A stretch of 64,000 bases of DNA from Aureimonas mangrovi (GTDB lineage: Bacteria; Pseudomonadota; Alphaproteobacteria; Rhizobiales; Rhizobiaceae): contig NZ_CP059692.1 of assembly GCF_014058705.1 (NCBI RefSeq), positions 1,617,001 to 1,681,000 on the forward strand, written 5' to 3'. Each line of letters starts with the position of its first letter. Position 1 is the stretch's first letter. Below, piece after piece: positions 46,109-56,926 of this stretch. The notes under the pieces were generated by a model that was not told where the DNA came from, ran no database searches, and worked only from the letters and a program-made list of their open reading frames with translations. A program made the translations under genes and the position numbers.

Positions 46109-46834
46109 ATGCGTTCAGGTGTAATTGCACAGAAGGTCGGCATGACCCGCGTCTACAACGACGCAGGAGAGCATGTGCCGGTCACTGTCCTCAAGGTCGA
46201 GAACCTGCAGGTTGTCGGTCAGCGGACCCAGGAGAAGAACGGCTACACCGCCGTTCAGCTCGGCGTCGGACTTGCGAAGGTCAAGAACGTCTCGAAGGCG
46301 ATGCGCGGCGTGTTCGCGCAGGCGTCGATCGAGCCGAAGAAGAAGCTCGCCGAGTTCCGCGTCTCTCAGGACAACCTCGTCGATGTGGGCGCCGAGATCA
46401 CGGCCGACCATTTCGTCGCGGGCCAACTGGTGGACGTCACCGGCACCTCGATCGGTAAAGGCTTCGCAGGCGCCATGAAGCGCCATAACTTCGGCGGCCT
46501 TCGTGCCACGCACGGCGTGTCGGTCTCGCACCGCTCGCACGGTTCGACCGGTCAGCGCCAGGATCCGGGCAAGGTCTTCAAGAACAAGAAGATGGCCGGT
46601 CACATGGGGCAGACCCGCGTGACGACGCAGAACCTTGAGGTCGTTCGCACGGACGCCGACAAGGGCCTGATCCTCATCCGCGGCGCGGTGCCGGGTTCGA
46701 AGGGCGGCTGGATCTACGTTCGCGATGCCGTCAAGGCGACGCTGCCGGATAATGCGCCCAAGCCCGCCGCGCTGCGACAGGCCGCAGCGGCTACGACTGC
46801 CGAAGAGGCGAACGCTTCCGAGGGAGCCGAGTAA
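46109..46834 (+). CDS. rplC: 50S ribosomal protein L3
   Basis: Early-assembly protein near the peptidyl transferase centre. The 241-residue length exceeds the E. coli protein (209) owing to a C-terminal Ala/Glu-rich tail ([20 protein letters not shown]), as in other alphaproteobacteria. The loop [23 protein letters not shown] includes the glutamine that PrmB methylates. The stop overlaps the rplD ATG by one base (TAATG). Confidence 0.99.
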   Translation: MRSGVIAQKVGMTRVYNDAGEHVPVTVLKVENLQVVGQRTQEKNGYTAVQLGVGLAKVKNVSKAMRGVFAQASIEPKKKLAEFRVSQDNLVDVGAEITADHFVAGQLVDVTGTSIGKGFAGAMKRHNFGGLRATHGVSVSHRSHGSTGQRQDPGKVFKNKKMAGHMGQTRVTTQNLEVVRTDADKGLILIRGAVPGSKGGWIYVRDAVKATLPDNAPKPAALRQAAAATTAEEANASEGAE

Positions 46835-47454
46835 TGGACATCACGATCAAATCCCTGAACGGCGATGATGCCGGCAAGGTGACGCTCGCCGACGAGATCT
46901 TCGGTCTCGAGCCGCGCGAGGACATCCTGCAGCGCATGGTCCGATACCAGCTGGCCAAGCGTCAGCAGGGCTCGCACCAGACGCTCGGCCGCGCCGAGAT
47001 CGCGCGCACCGGCGCCAAGCTCTACAAGCAGAAGGGCACCGGTCGCGCCCGTCACGGCTCGGCCCGTGCGCCGCAGTTTCGCGGCGGCGGCAAGGCCCAC
47101 GGCCCGGTCTCGCGCTCTCATGCGCATGATCTGCCGAAGAAGGTCCGTGCGCTGGCCCTGCGCCATGCGCTCTCGGCCAAGGCTCAGTCGGGTGGCCTCA
47201 TCGTCGTCGACGAACTGACCTCGGCGGACGGCAAGACCAAGGCGATGATCCAGCAGTTCGCCGGCCTTGGCCTGACGAACGCCCTGGTCATCGGTGGTGC
47301 CGAGGTCGAGGCGAACTTCGCCCGCTCGGCGCGCAACATCCCGCACGTCGACGTGCTGCCCGTGCAGGGCATCAACGTCTACGACATTCTCCGCCGCCAG
47401 ACGCTGGTCCTGTCGAAGGCCGCGGTCGAGGCTCTCGAGGAGCGCTTCAAGTGA
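46834..47454 (+). CDS. rplD: 50S ribosomal protein L4
   Basis: Lines the exit tunnel; 206 residues. The extended loop [20 protein letters not shown] and GGGKAHGP that reaches into the tunnel is present. In E. coli L4 represses the S10 operon. It shares one base with rplC and four with rplW (GTGA), so the three are translationally coupled. Confidence 0.99.
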   Translation: MDITIKSLNGDDAGKVTLADEIFGLEPREDILQRMVRYQLAKRQQGSHQTLGRAEIARTGAKLYKQKGTGRARHGSARAPQFRGGGKAHGPVSRSHAHDLPKKVRALALRHALSAKAQSGGLIVVDELTSADGKTKAMIQQFAGLGLTNALVIGGAEVEANFARSARNIPHVDVLPVQGINVYDILRRQTLVLSKAAVEALEERFK

Positions 47455-47744
47455 CCGATCTTCGCCACTACGACGTCATCACGAGCCCGGTCGTCACCGA
47501 AAAGTCGACCATGGCTTCCGACAACAACCAGGTCGTCTTCAACGTGCCCGGCACCGCGACGAAGCCCGCCATCAAGGCGGCCGTCGAAGCGCTGTTCGGC
47601 GTGAAGGTCAAGGCGGTCAACACGCTGGTCCGCAAGGGCAAGACGAAGCGTTTCCGGGGCCGTCCGGGCCGCCAGAGCGACCAGAAGAAGGCGATCGTGA
47701 CGCTGGCCGAGGGCCAGAGCATCGACGTCTCGACCGGGCTCTAA
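47451..47744 (+). CDS. rplW: 50S ribosomal protein L23
   Basis: Docking site at the tunnel exit for SRP and trigger factor; 97 residues. The GTG start overlaps the rplD stop. Core motifs [11 protein letters not shown] and [18 protein letters not shown] are present. Confidence 0.99.
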   Translation: MTDLRHYDVITSPVVTEKSTMASDNNQVVFNVPGTATKPAIKAAVEALFGVKVKAVNTLVRKGKTKRFRGRPGRQSDQKKAIVTLAEGQSIDVSTGL

Positions 47745-47765
47745 GGGCAGGGCGAGGATAAGATC

Positions 47766-48602
47766 ATGGCATTGAAGAACTTCAAACCGGTCACGCCGAG
47801 CCTTCGCCAGCTCGTCATCGTCGACCGCTCGGGTCTGTGGAAGGGCAAGCCGGTCAAGCAGTTGACCGAAGGCCTGACCCAGAAGGGCGGCCGCAACAAC
47901 ACCGGTCGCATCACGGCTCGCTACCAGGGTGGCGGTCACAAGCGCACCTACCGCGTCATCGACTTCAAGCGTCGCAAGCTCGATGTTGTCGGGACGGTCG
48001 AGCGTCTTGAGTACGACCCGAACCGCACGGCCTTTATCGCGCTCATCCGCTACGAGGATGGCGAGATGGCCTACATCCTGGCGCCGCAGCGTCTGGCCGC
48101 AGGCGACAAGATCGTGTCGGGCCTGTCCGGCGTCGACGTGAAGCCGGGCAACGCGATGCCGCTTTCGGCGATGCCGGTCGGCACCATCATCCACAATGTG
48201 GAGATGAAGCCGGAGAAGGGCGGTCAGATCGCCCGCTCCGCCGGTGCCTACGCCCAGCTCGTCGGCCGCGATGCCGGCATGGCGATCCTGCGCCTGAACT
48301 CGGGCGAGCAGCGTCTTGTGCCGGGCTCGTGCTTCGCCACCGTCGGCGCGGTCTCGAACCCGGATCATGGCAACATCAATCTCGGCAAGGCCGGTCGCTC
48401 GGTCTGGCTGGGTCGCCGCCCGCATGTCCGCGGTGTCGCGATGAACCCGGTCGACCACCCGCACGGCGGTGGTGAGGGCCGCACCTCGGGTGGCCGTCAC
48501 CCGGTTTCGCCCTGGGGCAAGCCGACCAAGGGCAAGCGCACGCGCTCGAACAAGTCGACCGACAAGTTCATCATGCGCTCGCGCCATCAGCGTAAGAAGT
48601 AA
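47766..48602 (+). CDS. rplB: 50S ribosomal protein L2
   Basis: Required for subunit association and peptide-bond formation; 278 residues. The conserved [19 protein letters not shown] segment, with the functionally important histidine in HPHGGG, is intact, and the N-terminal [16 protein letters not shown] is typical. Confidence 0.99.
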   Translation: MALKNFKPVTPSLRQLVIVDRSGLWKGKPVKQLTEGLTQKGGRNNTGRITARYQGGGHKRTYRVIDFKRRKLDVVGTVERLEYDPNRTAFIALIRYEDGEMAYILAPQRLAAGDKIVSGLSGVDVKPGNAMPLSAMPVGTIIHNVEMKPEKGGQIARSAGAYAQLVGRDAGMAILRLNSGEQRLVPGSCFATVGAVSNPDHGNINLGKAGRSVWLGRRPHVRGVAMNPVDHPHGGGEGRTSGGRHPVSPWGKPTKGKRTRSNKSTDKFIMRSRHQRKK

Positions 48603-48614
48603 GGGTAGTTTGAG

Positions 48615-48893
48615 ATGACACGTTCCGTCTGGAAGGGCCCGTTCGTCGATGGCTACCTTCTGAAGAAGGCCGAGAAGGTCCGCTCCGGTGGCCGCAACGA
48701 GGTGATCAAGATCTGGAGCCGCCGCTCCACGATCCTGCCGCAGTTCGTCGGTCTCACCTTCGGCGTCTACAACGGCTCCAAGCACATCCCGGTCTCGGTT
48801 TCCGAGGACATGGTCGGACACAAGTTCGGCGAGTTCTCCCCGACCCGCACCTATTACGGCCACGGCGCCGACAAGAAGGCGAAGAGGAAGTAA
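48615..48893 (+). CDS. rpsS: 30S ribosomal protein S19
   Basis: 92 residues, starting [18 protein letters not shown], with the conserved [19 protein letters not shown]. Binds 16S rRNA with S13 at the head. rplV starts 2 bp after its stop. Confidence 0.99.
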   Translation: MTRSVWKGPFVDGYLLKKAEKVRSGGRNEVIKIWSRRSTILPQFVGLTFGVYNGSKHIPVSVSEDMVGHKFGEFSPTRTYYGHGADKKAKRK

Positions 48894-48895
48894 TC

Positions 48896-49282
48896 ATGGG
48901 CAAGGCCAAGGCCGAGCGCGTGCTGAAGGACAACGAGGCGAAGGCAGTCGCCCGTACGATCCGCGTCAGCCCGCAGAAACTGAACCTCGTCGCGCAGATG
49001 ATCCGCGGCAAGAAGGTCGACACGGCGCTCGCCGACCTGACCTTCTCGCGCAAGCGGATCGCCGAGACGGTGAAGAAGACGCTGGAAAGCGCCATCGCGA
49101 ATGCCGAGAACAACCACGATCTCGATGTCGACGCCCTCGTCGTCGCCGAGGCGTTCGTCGGCAAGTCGATCACGATGAAGCGTTTCCACGCCCGTGGCCG
49201 CGGCCGCGCCAGCCGGGTCGAGAAGCCTTTCTCGCACCTGACGATCGTGGTGCGCGAAGTGGCTGAAGAGGAGGCCGCGTAA
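48896..49282 (+). CDS. rplV: 50S ribosomal protein L22
   Basis: Tunnel protein of 128 residues; [19 protein letters not shown] and the beta-hairpin region [15 protein letters not shown] that reaches the macrolide site are present without deletion. The stop and the rpsC start share one base. Confidence 0.99.
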   Translation: MGKAKAERVLKDNEAKAVARTIRVSPQKLNLVAQMIRGKKVDTALADLTFSRKRIAETVKKTLESAIANAENNHDLDVDALVVAEAFVGKSITMKRFHARGRGRASRVEKPFSHLTIVVREVAEEEAA

Positions 49283-49998
49283 TGGGTCAGAAAGTCAATC
49301 CGACCGGTCTGCGGCTCGGCATCAACCGCACCTGGGATTCGCGCTGGTTCGCGAACACCGGCGAGTACGGCAAGCTTCTCCACGAGGACCTGGCGATCCG
49401 TCGCTATCTCCTGAACGAGCTGAAACAGGCGGCGGTCTCCAAGATCGTCATCGAGCGCCCGCACAAGAAGTGCCGCGTTTCGATCCACTCGGCGCGTCCG
49501 GGCATCGTGATCGGCAAGAAGGGCGCGGACATCGAGAAGCTTCGCAAGAAGCTGACCGCGATGACCAACGCCGAGACGCACATCAACATCGTCGAGGTGC
49601 GCAAGCCCGAGACGGACGCGACGCTCGTCGCGCAGTCGATTGCACAGCAGCTCGAGCGTCGTGTGGCTTTCCGCCGCGCGATGAAGCGCGCGGTTCAGTC
49701 GGCAATGCGCCTCGGCGCCGAGGGCATCCGCATCAACTGCGGTGGCCGTCTCGGCGGCGCGGAGATCGCGCGCATGGAGTGGTACCGCGAGGGTCGTGTG
49801 CCGCTGCACACGCTGCGCGCGGACGTCGATTACGGCACGGCCGAAGCGCACACCGCCTATGGCGTCTGCGGCGTGAAGGTCTGGATCTTCAAGGGCGAGA
49901 TCCTCGAGCACGATCCCATGGCCTCCGAGCGCCGTGCGGTCGAGGGCGAGGCGTCGGGCGGTGGCGGCCAGCGTCGTCGCGAACGCGAACACGCCTGA
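49282..49998 (+). CDS. rpsC: 30S ribosomal protein S3
   Basis: mRNA-entry helicase protein; 238 residues. KH domain with [18 protein letters not shown], and C-terminal [25 protein letters not shown] short Gly/Arg-rich tail follows. Confidence 0.99.
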   Translation: MGQKVNPTGLRLGINRTWDSRWFANTGEYGKLLHEDLAIRRYLLNELKQAAVSKIVIERPHKKCRVSIHSARPGIVIGKKGADIEKLRKKLTAMTNAETHINIVEVRKPETDATLVAQSIAQQLERRVAFRRAMKRAVQSAMRLGAEGIRINCGGRLGGAEIARMEWYREGRVPLHTLRADVDYGTAEAHTAYGVCGVKVWIFKGEILEHDPMASERRAVEGEASGGGGQRRREREHA

Positions 49999-50019
49999 GC
50001 ATATTCGGAGTAGAACGAG

Positions 50020-50433
50020 ATGTTGCAGCCAAAGCGCACGAAGTTCCGCAAGGCGTTCAAGGGCCGGATCCACGGTTCTGCCAAGGGCGGAGCGACGCTC
50101 AATTTCGGTGCTTTCGGCCTGAAGGCGCTGGAGCCGGAGCGGGTGACCGCGCGGCAGATCGAGGCGGCTCGCCGCGCGATCACGCGCCAGATGAAGCGCC
50201 AGGGGCGCGTGTGGATCCGGATTTTCCCGGACCTGCCCGTCACGGCCAAGCCGACCGAAGTCCGCATGGGTAAGGGCAAGGGTGCGATCGAGTACTGGGC
50301 GGCCCGCGTCGCACCGGGTCGCATCATGTTCGAGATCGACGGTGTTGCCGAGGACGTCGCCCGCGAGGCGCTGCGTCTTGGTGCTGCCAAGCTTCCGATC
50401 CGTACGCGCTTCATCCAGCGCATCGCCGAGTAA
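50020..50433 (+). CDS. rplP: 50S ribosomal protein L16
   Basis: Organises the A-site region of 23S rRNA; 137 residues. [19 protein letters not shown] and [20 protein letters not shown] are typical of the family, the latter including the arginine region that can be hydroxylated. Confidence 0.99.
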   Translation: MLQPKRTKFRKAFKGRIHGSAKGGATLNFGAFGLKALEPERVTARQIEAARRAITRQMKRQGRVWIRIFPDLPVTAKPTEVRMGKGKGAIEYWAARVAPGRIMFEIDGVAEDVAREALRLGAAKLPIRTRFIQRIAE

Positions 50434-50444
50434 GGAGAGCGAAG

Positions 50445-50645
50445 ATGAAGCCGTCCGATATCAGGACCAAGACCCAGGACGAGCTGAACGACCAGCTCGG
50501 TTCGCTGAAGAAGGAGCAGTTCAACCTGCGCTTCCAGCGGGCCACCGGCCAGCTCGAGAACACGGCGCGCGTGAAGGAGATCCGTCGCGACATCGCGCGG
50601 ATCAAGACCATCGCCCGTCAGAAGACGGCCGAGAACAAGGCCTGA
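50445..50645 (+). CDS. rpmC: 50S ribosomal protein L29
   Basis: 66-residue, two-helix protein at the tunnel exit; [20 protein letters not shown] and the [15 protein letters not shown] helix are diagnostic. AAGGAGAGCGAAG precedes the ATG. Confidence 0.99.
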   Translation: MKPSDIRTKTQDELNDQLGSLKKEQFNLRFQRATGQLENTARVKEIRRDIARIKTIARQKTAENKA

Positions 50646-50657
50646 GGGTAGACAACG

Positions 50658-50903
50658 ATGCCAAAGCGCGTTTTGCAGGGGACCGTCGTCTCCGACAAGA
50701 ATGACAAGACCGTCGTGGTGCTCGTGGAGCGTCGCTTCACGCACCCGCTGTTCAAGAAGACCGTGCGCCGGTCGAAGAAGTACAAGGCGCACGACGAGAC
50801 GAACCAGTACAAGGTCGGCGACATCGTCTCCATCGAGGAGACCCGTCCGATCTCCAAGGACAAGACCTGGACCGTCGTCGCCAACGAGGCGGCGTCCAAC
50901 TGA
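50658..50903 (+). CDS. rpsQ: 30S ribosomal protein S17
   Basis: 81 residues; early 16S rRNA binder with an OB fold. [21 protein letters not shown] and [17 protein letters not shown] are the conserved parts. A 63-bp gap follows before rplN. Confidence 0.99.
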   Translation: MPKRVLQGTVVSDKNDKTVVVLVERRFTHPLFKKTVRRSKKYKAHDETNQYKVGDIVSIEETRPISKDKTWTVVANEAASN

Positions 50904-50966
50904 AGACCACCGCCGGGCAGGCGCCGCATGGACGCCGCCCGGATCGCAATGTGAAGGCGGCCTGAC

Positions 50967-51335
50967 ATGATTCAGATGCAGACTAACCTCGATGTGGCGG
51001 ACAATTCCGGCGCCCGTCGTGTCATGTGCATCAAGGTGCTGGGCGGCTCGAAGCGGAAGTACGCCTCGGTCGGCGACGTCATCGTCGTCTCGATCAAGGA
51101 AGCCATTCCGCGCGGCCGCGTGAAAAAGGGCGATGTGATGAAGGCCGTGGTGGTGCGTACCGCCAAGGACATCCGTCGCGCCGATGGTTCGGTGATCCGG
51201 TTCGACCGCAACGCCGCCGTCCTGATCGACAACAAGAAAGAGCCGGTCGGCACCCGTATCTTCGGCCCGGTTCCCCGCGAGCTTCGCGGTAAGAACCACA
51301 TGAAGATCATCTCGCTGGCGCCGGAAGTGCTCTGA
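50967..51335 (+). CDS. rplN: 50S ribosomal protein L14
   Basis: 122 residues, starting [19 protein letters not shown]. Forms part of intersubunit bridges and is the docking point of the silencing factor RsfS. In E. coli this gene opens the spc operon; here no promoter is evident in the 63 bp before it. Confidence 0.99.
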   Translation: MIQMQTNLDVADNSGARRVMCIKVLGGSKRKYASVGDVIVVSIKEAIPRGRVKKGDVMKAVVVRTAKDIRRADGSVIRFDRNAAVLIDNKKEPVGTRIFGPVPRELRGKNHMKIISLAPEVL

Positions 51336-51347
51336 GGAACCGGACCG

Positions 51348-51668
51348 ATGCAGAAGATTCGCAAAGGCGACACCGTCGTCGTACTCGCCGGCAAGGACAA
51401 GGGCCGCACCGGTGAGGTCATCCAGGTGATGCCCAAGGACGATCGCGCGCTCGTGCGCGGCGTCAACATGGTCAAGCGCCACCAGCGCCAGACCGCTTCC
51501 CAGGAAGCGGGCATCATCAACAAGGAAGCCTCGATCCACCTATCGAACCTGTCGCTGACCGACAAGAACGGCAAGGCGACGCGGGTCGGGTTCAAGATCG
51601 TGGGCGAGGGCGAGAACGCCAAGAAGGTGCGCTTCGCCAAGACCACGGGAGATCAGATCGATGGCTGA
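51348..51668 (+). CDS. rplX: 50S ribosomal protein L24
   Basis: 106-residue assembly initiator with a KOW motif ([21 protein letters not shown]). The last eight bases overlap rplE, so the two are coupled. Confidence 0.98.
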   Translation: MQKIRKGDTVVVLAGKDKGRTGEVIQVMPKDDRALVRGVNMVKRHQRQTASQEAGIINKEASIHLSNLSLTDKNGKATRVGFKIVGEGENAKKVRFAKTTGDQIDG

Positions 51669-52218
51669 GGCCGCTTACGAACCCCGCCTCAAGGCGGTCT
51701 ATCGCGACGAGATCCGCAAGGCGCTGCTCGAGGAGTTCAAGTACTCCAATCAGATGCAGGTGCCGCGGCTCGAGAAGGTCGTGATCAACATGGGCGTCGG
51801 CGAGGCGACGGGTGATTCGAAGAAGCCTTCGGTCGCTGCGGAAGACCTCGCCAAGATCGCCGGCCAGAAGCCGGTGATCACCAAGGCGCGCAATTCCATC
51901 GCGGGCTTCAAGGTTCGCGAGGGGATGCCGATCGGCGCGAAGGTCACGCTGCGCCAGGACCGGATGTACGAGTTCGTCGATCGTCTCGTTCAGATCGCCC
52001 TGCCGCGCGTGCGCGACTTCCGCGGGCTGAACCCCAAGAGCTTCGATGGCCGCGGCAATTTCGCCATGGGCATCAAGGAACACATCGTGTTCCCCGAGAT
52101 CAACTACGACAAGGTTGATCAGATGTGGGGCATGGACATCATCGTGTGTACGACGGCGAAGACCGACGAGGAAGCACGGGCCCTTCTGAAGGCGCTCAAC
52201 TTCCCCTTCCGCCAGTAA
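51661..52218 (+). CDS. rplE: 50S ribosomal protein L5
   Basis: 185 residues; binds 5S rRNA with L18 in the central protuberance. [34 protein letters not shown] and [15 protein letters not shown] are intact. Confidence 0.99.
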   Translation: MAEAAYEPRLKAVYRDEIRKALLEEFKYSNQMQVPRLEKVVINMGVGEATGDSKKPSVAAEDLAKIAGQKPVITKARNSIAGFKVREGMPIGAKVTLRQDRMYEFVDRLVQIALPRVRDFRGLNPKSFDGRGNFAMGIKEHIVFPEINYDKVDQMWGMDIIVCTTAKTDEEARALLKALNFPFRQ

Positions 52219-52243
52219 CGGCAGGCGAAAAGGAACCTTAGAC

Positions 52244-52549
52244 ATGGCCAAGAAGAGCGCTGTCGAGAAGAACAAGCGTCGCGAGAAGCTGGTGGCGAAG
52301 TACGCTGCGAAGCGCGAGGCGCTGAAGAAGATCACGACCGACCAGAGCGCGAGCATGGAAGACCGTTTCCGTGCGCAGCTCCAGCTCGCCGAACTGCCGC
52401 GCAACTCCTCGAAGGTGCGCGTGCGCAACCGCTGCGAAGTGACGGGCCGCCCGCGCGCCTATTACCGCAAGCTCAAGATGAGCCGTATCGCGCTCCGGGA
52501 CCTCGGCAACAATGGCCAGATTCCCGGCGTCGTGAAGTCGAGCTGGTAA
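52244..52549 (+). CDS. rpsN: 30S ribosomal protein S14
   Basis: 101 residues: the long form without zinc-binding cysteines (C-minus form), with [29 protein letters not shown] lies ahead of the ATG. Confidence 0.98.
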   Translation: MAKKSAVEKNKRREKLVAKYAAKREALKKITTDQSASMEDRFRAQLQLAELPRNSSKVRVRNRCEVTGRPRAYYRKLKMSRIALRDLGNNGQIPGVVKSSW

Positions 52550-52561
52550 GGAGGGTTTGAA

Positions 52562-52960
52562 ATGGCTTTGTCCGATCCGCTCGGCGATATGCTGACCCGC
52601 ATCCGCAACGCGGTGCTGCGCAACAAGAACACGGTGGCGACGCCGGCTTCCAAGCTGCGCGCGCGCGTGCTCGACGTCCTGAAGGACGAGGGCTACATCC
52701 GCGGCTACACCGAGACGACGTTTGAGAACGGCACCGCCGAGTTCAACATCGAGCTCAAGTACTACGAGGGCCAGCCAGTGATCCGCGAGATCGCCCGCGT
52801 CTCCAAGCCCGGCCGCCGCGTCTACGTCTCTTCGAAGACGATCCCGAACGTTGCGAACGGTCTTGGCATCTCGGTGCTCTCCACGCCCAAGGGTGTGATG
52901 GCCGACCACAGCGCCCGTGAACAGAATGTCGGCGGCGAGGTCCTCTGCCGCGTCTTCTGA
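52562..52960 (+). CDS. rpsH: 30S ribosomal protein S8
   Basis: 132 residues; 16S rRNA central-domain binder and spc-operon repressor in E. coli. [18 protein letters not shown] and the C-terminal [25 protein letters not shown] are diagnostic. Confidence 0.99.
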   Translation: MALSDPLGDMLTRIRNAVLRNKNTVATPASKLRARVLDVLKDEGYIRGYTETTFENGTAEFNIELKYYEGQPVIREIARVSKPGRRVYVSSKTIPNVANGLGISVLSTPKGVMADHSAREQNVGGEVLCRVF

Positions 52961-53007
52961 CGCGGTAGGGTCGATCTCAGCGCAGACGCGAACCGACAGG
53001 TTTTACG

Positions 53008-53541
53008 ATGTCTCGTATTGGTAAGAAGCCGGTCACTGTTCCGGCAGGCGTGACCGCCTCCGTGGACGGTCAGACGGTCAAGGCGAAGGGCCCGAAGGGC
53101 GAGCTCTCGTTCGTGGTGAACGACGAGGTGCTGGTCAAGATGGAAGAGGGTGGCGTCAAGGTCGACCCGCGCGATCAGTCGAAGGAGGCACGCTCCAAGT
53201 GGGGCATGTCCCGCACGATGATCAATAATATCTTCACGGGCGTGAAGGACGGTTTCGAGAAGCGTCTCGAGATCCAGGGCGTCGGCTACCGCGCCGCCAT
53301 GCAGGGCAAGAACCTGCAGCTGGCGCTCGGCTTCAGCCACGACGTCGTCTACCAGGTGCCGGAAGGCATCACGGTGGCGGTGCCGCGTCCGACCGAAATC
53401 GTCATCACCGGGATCGACAAGCAGCGCGTCGGTCAGGTGGCGGCGGAGATCCGCGAGTATCGCGGGCCCGAGCCGTACAAGGGCAAGGGCGTGCGCTACG
53501 CCGGCGAACAGATCGTTCGCAAGGAAGGCAAGAAGAAGTAA
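53008..53541 (+). CDS. rplF: 50S ribosomal protein L6
   Basis: 177 residues with two similar halves. [15 protein letters not shown] opens the protein and [25 protein letters not shown] closes it; it sits near the sarcin-ricin loop. rplR begins 11 bp later. Confidence 0.99.
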   Translation: MSRIGKKPVTVPAGVTASVDGQTVKAKGPKGELSFVVNDEVLVKMEEGGVKVDPRDQSKEARSKWGMSRTMINNIFTGVKDGFEKRLEIQGVGYRAAMQGKNLQLALGFSHDVVYQVPEGITVAVPRPTEIVITGIDKQRVGQVAAEIREYRGPEPYKGKGVRYAGEQIVRKEGKKK

Positions 53542-53552
53542 GGCACGCGATC

Positions 53553-53915
53553 ATGGCTACACAGAAAGATCTGCTGCGGCGCCGCGCTTCCCGCGTCCGC
53601 CGTTCGCTCAAGAAGGTGGCGAACGGGCGTCCGCGCCTCTCGGTCCACCGCACTTCGAAGAACATCTACGTTCAGGTGATCGACGACGTAGAAGGTCGCA
53701 CCCTCGCGGCCGCCTCGACGCTCGACGTCAAGCTGCGCGGCGACCTGAAGACCGGCGCCGACGTTGCCGCCGCCACGGCGGTGGGCAAGCTCGTTGCCGA
53801 GCGCGCGAAGGATGCCGGCGTCACCGACGTCGTCTTCGATCGTGGTTCGTTCATCTATCACGGCCGCGTCAAGGCGCTGGCCGACGCCGCTCGCGAGGGC
53901 GGTCTCAACTTCTGA
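53553..53915 (+). CDS. rplR: 50S ribosomal protein L18
   Basis: 120 residues; carries 5S rRNA to the large subunit. [18 protein letters not shown] and the C-terminal [28 protein letters not shown] are typical. A 155-bp gap with a strong hairpin follows. Confidence 0.99.
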   Translation: MATQKDLLRRRASRVRRSLKKVANGRPRLSVHRTSKNIYVQVIDDVEGRTLAAASTLDVKLRGDLKTGADVAAATAVGKLVAERAKDAGVTDVVFDRGSFIYHGRVKALADAAREGGLNF

Positions 53916-53959
53916 GCCAGTCGGGCCGTCAGGTCCGGCGCTCAAATCGGCATGATTGA

Positions 53960-53987
53960 CCGGCGACGCGGTTTCCCCGCGCGCCGG
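53960..53987 (+). terminator. Hairpin between rplR and rpsE
   Basis: CCGGCG-A-CGCGG pairs with CCGCG-CGCCGG (11 base pairs, one bulged A, loop TTTCC). No T tract lies directly after it. It is the only strong structure in this 155-bp gap, which is unusually long for the middle of an spc operon. Confidence 0.5.
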
Positions 53988-54070
53988 ATCGTGCTTTAAG
54001 CCGGGCGTCGTTCGCGAAAGCCAAGCGACGCCCTCCCTGGACGCCTCCGGAAAAGAACAAGGAACAGGAT

Positions 54071-54622
54071 ATGGCGCCTCGTAACGAACGGAACGATCGC
54101 GAAGATCGCGACGACGGTTTCGTCGACAAGCTCGTTCACATCAACCGCGTCGCCAAGGTGGTGAAGGGCGGCCGACGCTTCGGCTTCGCCGCTCTCGTCG
54201 TCGTCGGCGATCTGAAGGGCCGCGTCGGCTTCGGTCATGGCAAGGCACGCGAAGTGCCGGAGGCGATCCGCAAGGCGACGGAAGCCGCCAAGCGCGACCT
54301 CATCTTCGTGCCGTTGCGCGAAGCTCGTACGCTGCACCACGACGTTCACGGCCGCCACGGCGCCGGCAAGGTCATTCTTCGAACGGCAGAGGCCGGTACG
54401 GGGATCATTGCGGGTGGTCCGATGCGCGCCGTCTTCGAGGTCGTCGGCATGCACGACGTCGTCGCCAAGTCGCTCGGCTCGTCGAACCCGTACAACATGG
54501 TGCGCGCGACGTTCGACGCCCTCAAGGGCCAGGCGCATCCGAAGGATGTCGCTGCCCGTCGCGGGATCAAGTACTCCACCCTGCAGGCGCGTCGTCGCGA
54601 CCTGGTCGGCACCGAGGAGTAG
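54071..54622 (+). CDS. rpsE: 30S ribosomal protein S5
   Basis: 183 residues; accuracy protein near the mRNA entry. [22 protein letters not shown] is the spectinomycin-region loop, wild type in appearance; [15 protein letters not shown] follows. AAGAACAAGGAACAGGAT precedes the ATG. Confidence 0.99.
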   Translation: MAPRNERNDREDRDDGFVDKLVHINRVAKVVKGGRRFGFAALVVVGDLKGRVGFGHGKAREVPEAIRKATEAAKRDLIFVPLREARTLHHDVHGRHGAGKVILRTAEAGTGIIAGGPMRAVFEVVGMHDVVAKSLGSSNPYNMVRATFDALKGQAHPKDVAARRGIKYSTLQARRRDLVGTEE

Positions 54623-54677
54623 GCGAGGGCTCCGCCTTTCGCCTTCTCATCAACGCCGCTTTTGAAGGAGCCATACG

Positions 54678-54881
54678 ATGGCCGCTCAGAAAGAAAAGAC
54701 CGGGACGATCACCGTCGAGCAGATCGGCAGCCCGCTTCGCCGCCCGGCCGAACAGCGCCAGACGCTGGTCGGCCTGGGCCTGAACAAGATGCACCGCCAG
54801 CGCACGCTGGAAGACACGCCTGCCGTGCGTGGCATGATCGCCAAGGTCAGCCACCTCGTGCGCGTCGTCGACGGCCAGTAA
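54678..54881 (+). CDS. rpmD: 50S ribosomal protein L30
   Basis: 67 residues; [23 protein letters not shown] is the signature segment, followed by [26 protein letters not shown] is the ribosome binding site. Confidence 0.98.
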   Translation: MAAQKEKTGTITVEQIGSPLRRPAEQRQTLVGLGLNKMHRQRTLEDTPAVRGMIAKVSHLVRVVDGQ

Positions 54882-54899
54882 GAGCCGGGAGACTCAGCG

Positions 54900-55376
54900 A
54901 TGAAACTTAACGAACTTTCCGACATCGAAGGCGCGACGCATTCGCGCAAGCGCGTCGGTCGCGGTATCGGCTCGGGCTCCGGCAAGACCGGCGGACGCGG
55001 CGTGAAGGGTCAGAAGTCCCGTTCGGGCGTGGCGATCAACGGTTTCGAAGGCGGCCAGATGCCGCTCTACCGTCGTCTGCCCAAGCGCGGCTTCGTCAAC
55101 ATCTTCGCCAAGAAGTACAACATCGTGTCGCTCGGCCGCATTGCCAAGGCGATCGAGGACGGCAAGCTGGACGGCAAGGCGACCATCGATGCCGAGGCTC
55201 TCAAGGCCGCTGGCATCCTGCGTCGCTCGCGCGACGGCGTCCGTCTGCTGGGCGATGGCGAGATCACCGGCAAGCTGACCATCGCGGTCGACGGTGCTTC
55301 GAAGTCGGCCGTCGAGAAGGTCGAGAAGGCTGGCGGGTCGGTCCAGCTTCCTGCTTCGGCAGCTGCCGAAGCCTGA
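54900..55376 (+). CDS. rplO: 50S ribosomal protein L15
   Basis: 158 residues; [22 protein letters not shown] with the Gly-rich [20 protein letters not shown] tail that penetrates the 50S core, and a globular C-terminal domain. It is followed by an intrinsic-terminator-like hairpin. Confidence 0.99.
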   Translation: MKLNELSDIEGATHSRKRVGRGIGSGSGKTGGRGVKGQKSRSGVAINGFEGGQMPLYRRLPKRGFVNIFAKKYNIVSLGRIAKAIEDGKLDGKATIDAEALKAAGILRRSRDGVRLLGDGEITGKLTIAVDGASKSAVEKVEKAGGSVQLPASAAAEA

Positions 55377-55382
55377 GAATCA

Positions 55383-55419
55383 TGAAGGGGCGGCGACCGT
55401 TATCCGTCCCTTCACTTTT
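55383..55419 (+). terminator. Terminator-like hairpin between rplO and secY
   Basis: TGAAGGGGCGG (55383-55393) pairs with CCGTCCCTTCA (55404-55414), 11 base pairs with one G-U, and CTTTTG follows. The form is that of an intrinsic terminator or attenuator, 6 bases after the rplO stop. Confidence 0.65.
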
Positions 55420-55472
55420 GCGCGCGTCTTCACGTCAGGCCGGGAATTGTCGGTCGCACGACGTCATGAGCG

Positions 55473-55501
55473 TTGTTGTCCGGTGACGGGACGTCCTAGA
55501 T
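55473..55501 (+). promoter_or_regulatory. Possible promoter of secY-adk
   Basis: TTGTTG (55473-55478) and CTAGAT (55496-55501) are 17 bases apart. The match is modest, but the position between the rplO terminator and secY is apt. Confidence 0.3.
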
Positions 55502-55585
55502 AGAACGAGCCGAGCGCGCGACCTTGGCGATCGGAATTGCGATTCGGTCCCGCGCGCTCCTGGGGGAAACCCGGAGAGATCGACG

Positions 55586-56926
55586 ATGGCATCGGCCGCC
55601 GAACAGCTTGCAGCCAACCTGAACTTTGCCGCCTTCTCGAAGGCGACGGACCTGAAGAAGCGAATCTGGTTCACGCTGGGCGCGCTCCTGGTCTACCGGC
55701 TCGGGACCTATATCCCGATGCCCGGGATCAACCCCGAAGCGATGGCGCAGGCGTTCAGCCAGCAGTCGACGGGCATTCTCGGCCTCTTCAACATGTTTGC
55801 CGGCGGCGCCGTCGAGCGCATGGCGATCTTTGCCCTCGGCATCATGCCGTACATCTCGGCCTCGATCATCATCCAGCTGATGACTTCGGTCATTCCCTCG
55901 CTCGAGACCCTCAAGAAAGAGGGCGAGCAGGGCCGTAAGATCATCAACCAGTACACCCGCTACGGCACGGTGCTGCTCGCCACGATCCAGGCCTACGGCA
56001 TCGCGATCGGCCTGCAGTCCTCCGGCAATATCGTGACGTCGCCCGGTACGTTCTTCATCGTCTCGGCGGTGATCACGCTCGTCGGCGGCACGATGTTCCT
56101 GATGTGGCTCGGCGAGCAGATCACCGCGCGGGGTATCGGCAACGGCATCTCGCTGATCATCTTCGCGGGCATCGTGGCCAATCTGCCGCGTGCCATCGCG
56201 CAGATGCTGGAGTTGAGCCGTACGACGCAGGCCTATGGCCTGATCCTACTCGTCGTCGCCGCCTCTCTCGGCTGCATCGTCGTGATCGTCTTCTTCGAGC
56301 GTGCCCAGCGCCGGCTTCTGATCCAGTATCCCAAGCGCCAGGTCGGCAACCGGATGTTCCAGGGTGACACGTCACACCTGCCGCTCAAGCTCAATACGGC
56401 GGGCGTCATCCCCGCGATCTTCGCGTCTTCGCTCCTGCTCCTGCCGGTCACGATCGCGAACTTCTCCGACACCAGCCAGCTTCCGGGCTGGGCGACAGCG
56501 ATCGTCGCCGCTCTCGGCCACGGCCAGCCGCTGTACATGCTGTTCTACGCGGGCATGATCGCGTTCTTCGCCTTCTTCTATACGGCGATCGTCTTCAATC
56601 CGAAGGACACGGCCGACAATCTGAAGAAGCACGGCGGCTTCATCCCGGGCATCCGTCCCGGAGAGCGGACCGCGGAGTATATCGACTACGTGCTGACGCG
56701 CATCACGGTGGTGGGCGCCATCTATCTCGTCGCCGTCTGTCTGCTGCCCGAAATCCTGATTTCGACCGCAGGCATTCCCTTCTATCTCGGCGGTACCTCG
56801 CTTCTGATCGTGGTTTCGGTCACGATGGACACGGTGGCGCAGATCCAGGGGCATCTGTTGGCGCATCAATACGAAGGCCTCGTCAAGAAGGCGAAGCTGC
56901 GTGGGGGAAAACGGGGTAATCGATAG
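55586..56926 (+). CDS. secY: Preprotein translocase subunit SecY
   Basis: Channel-forming subunit of the Sec translocon, 446 residues, ten membrane helices. The plug region near MPGINPEAMAQAF, the helix VERMAIFALGIMPYISASIIIQL, the cytoplasmic loop VFFERAQRRLLIQYPKRQ, and the conserved C-terminal DTVAQIQGHLLAHQYEGLVKKA are seen. adk begins on the base after its stop. Confidence 0.99.
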   Translation: MASAAEQLAANLNFAAFSKATDLKKRIWFTLGALLVYRLGTYIPMPGINPEAMAQAFSQQSTGILGLFNMFAGGAVERMAIFALGIMPYISASIIIQLMTSVIPSLETLKKEGEQGRKIINQYTRYGTVLLATIQAYGIAIGLQSSGNIVTSPGTFFIVSAVITLVGGTMFLMWLGEQITARGIGNGISLIIFAGIVANLPRAIAQMLELSRTTQAYGLILLVVAASLGCIVVIVFFERAQRRLLIQYPKRQVGNRMFQGDTSHLPLKLNTAGVIPAIFASSLLLLPVTIANFSDTSQLPGWATAIVAALGHGQPLYMLFYAGMIAFFAFFYTAIVFNPKDTADNLKKHGGFIPGIRPGERTAEYIDYVLTRITVVGAIYLVAVCLLPEILISTAGIPFYLGGTSLLIVVSVTMDTVAQIQGHLLAHQYEGLVKKAKLRGGKRGNR

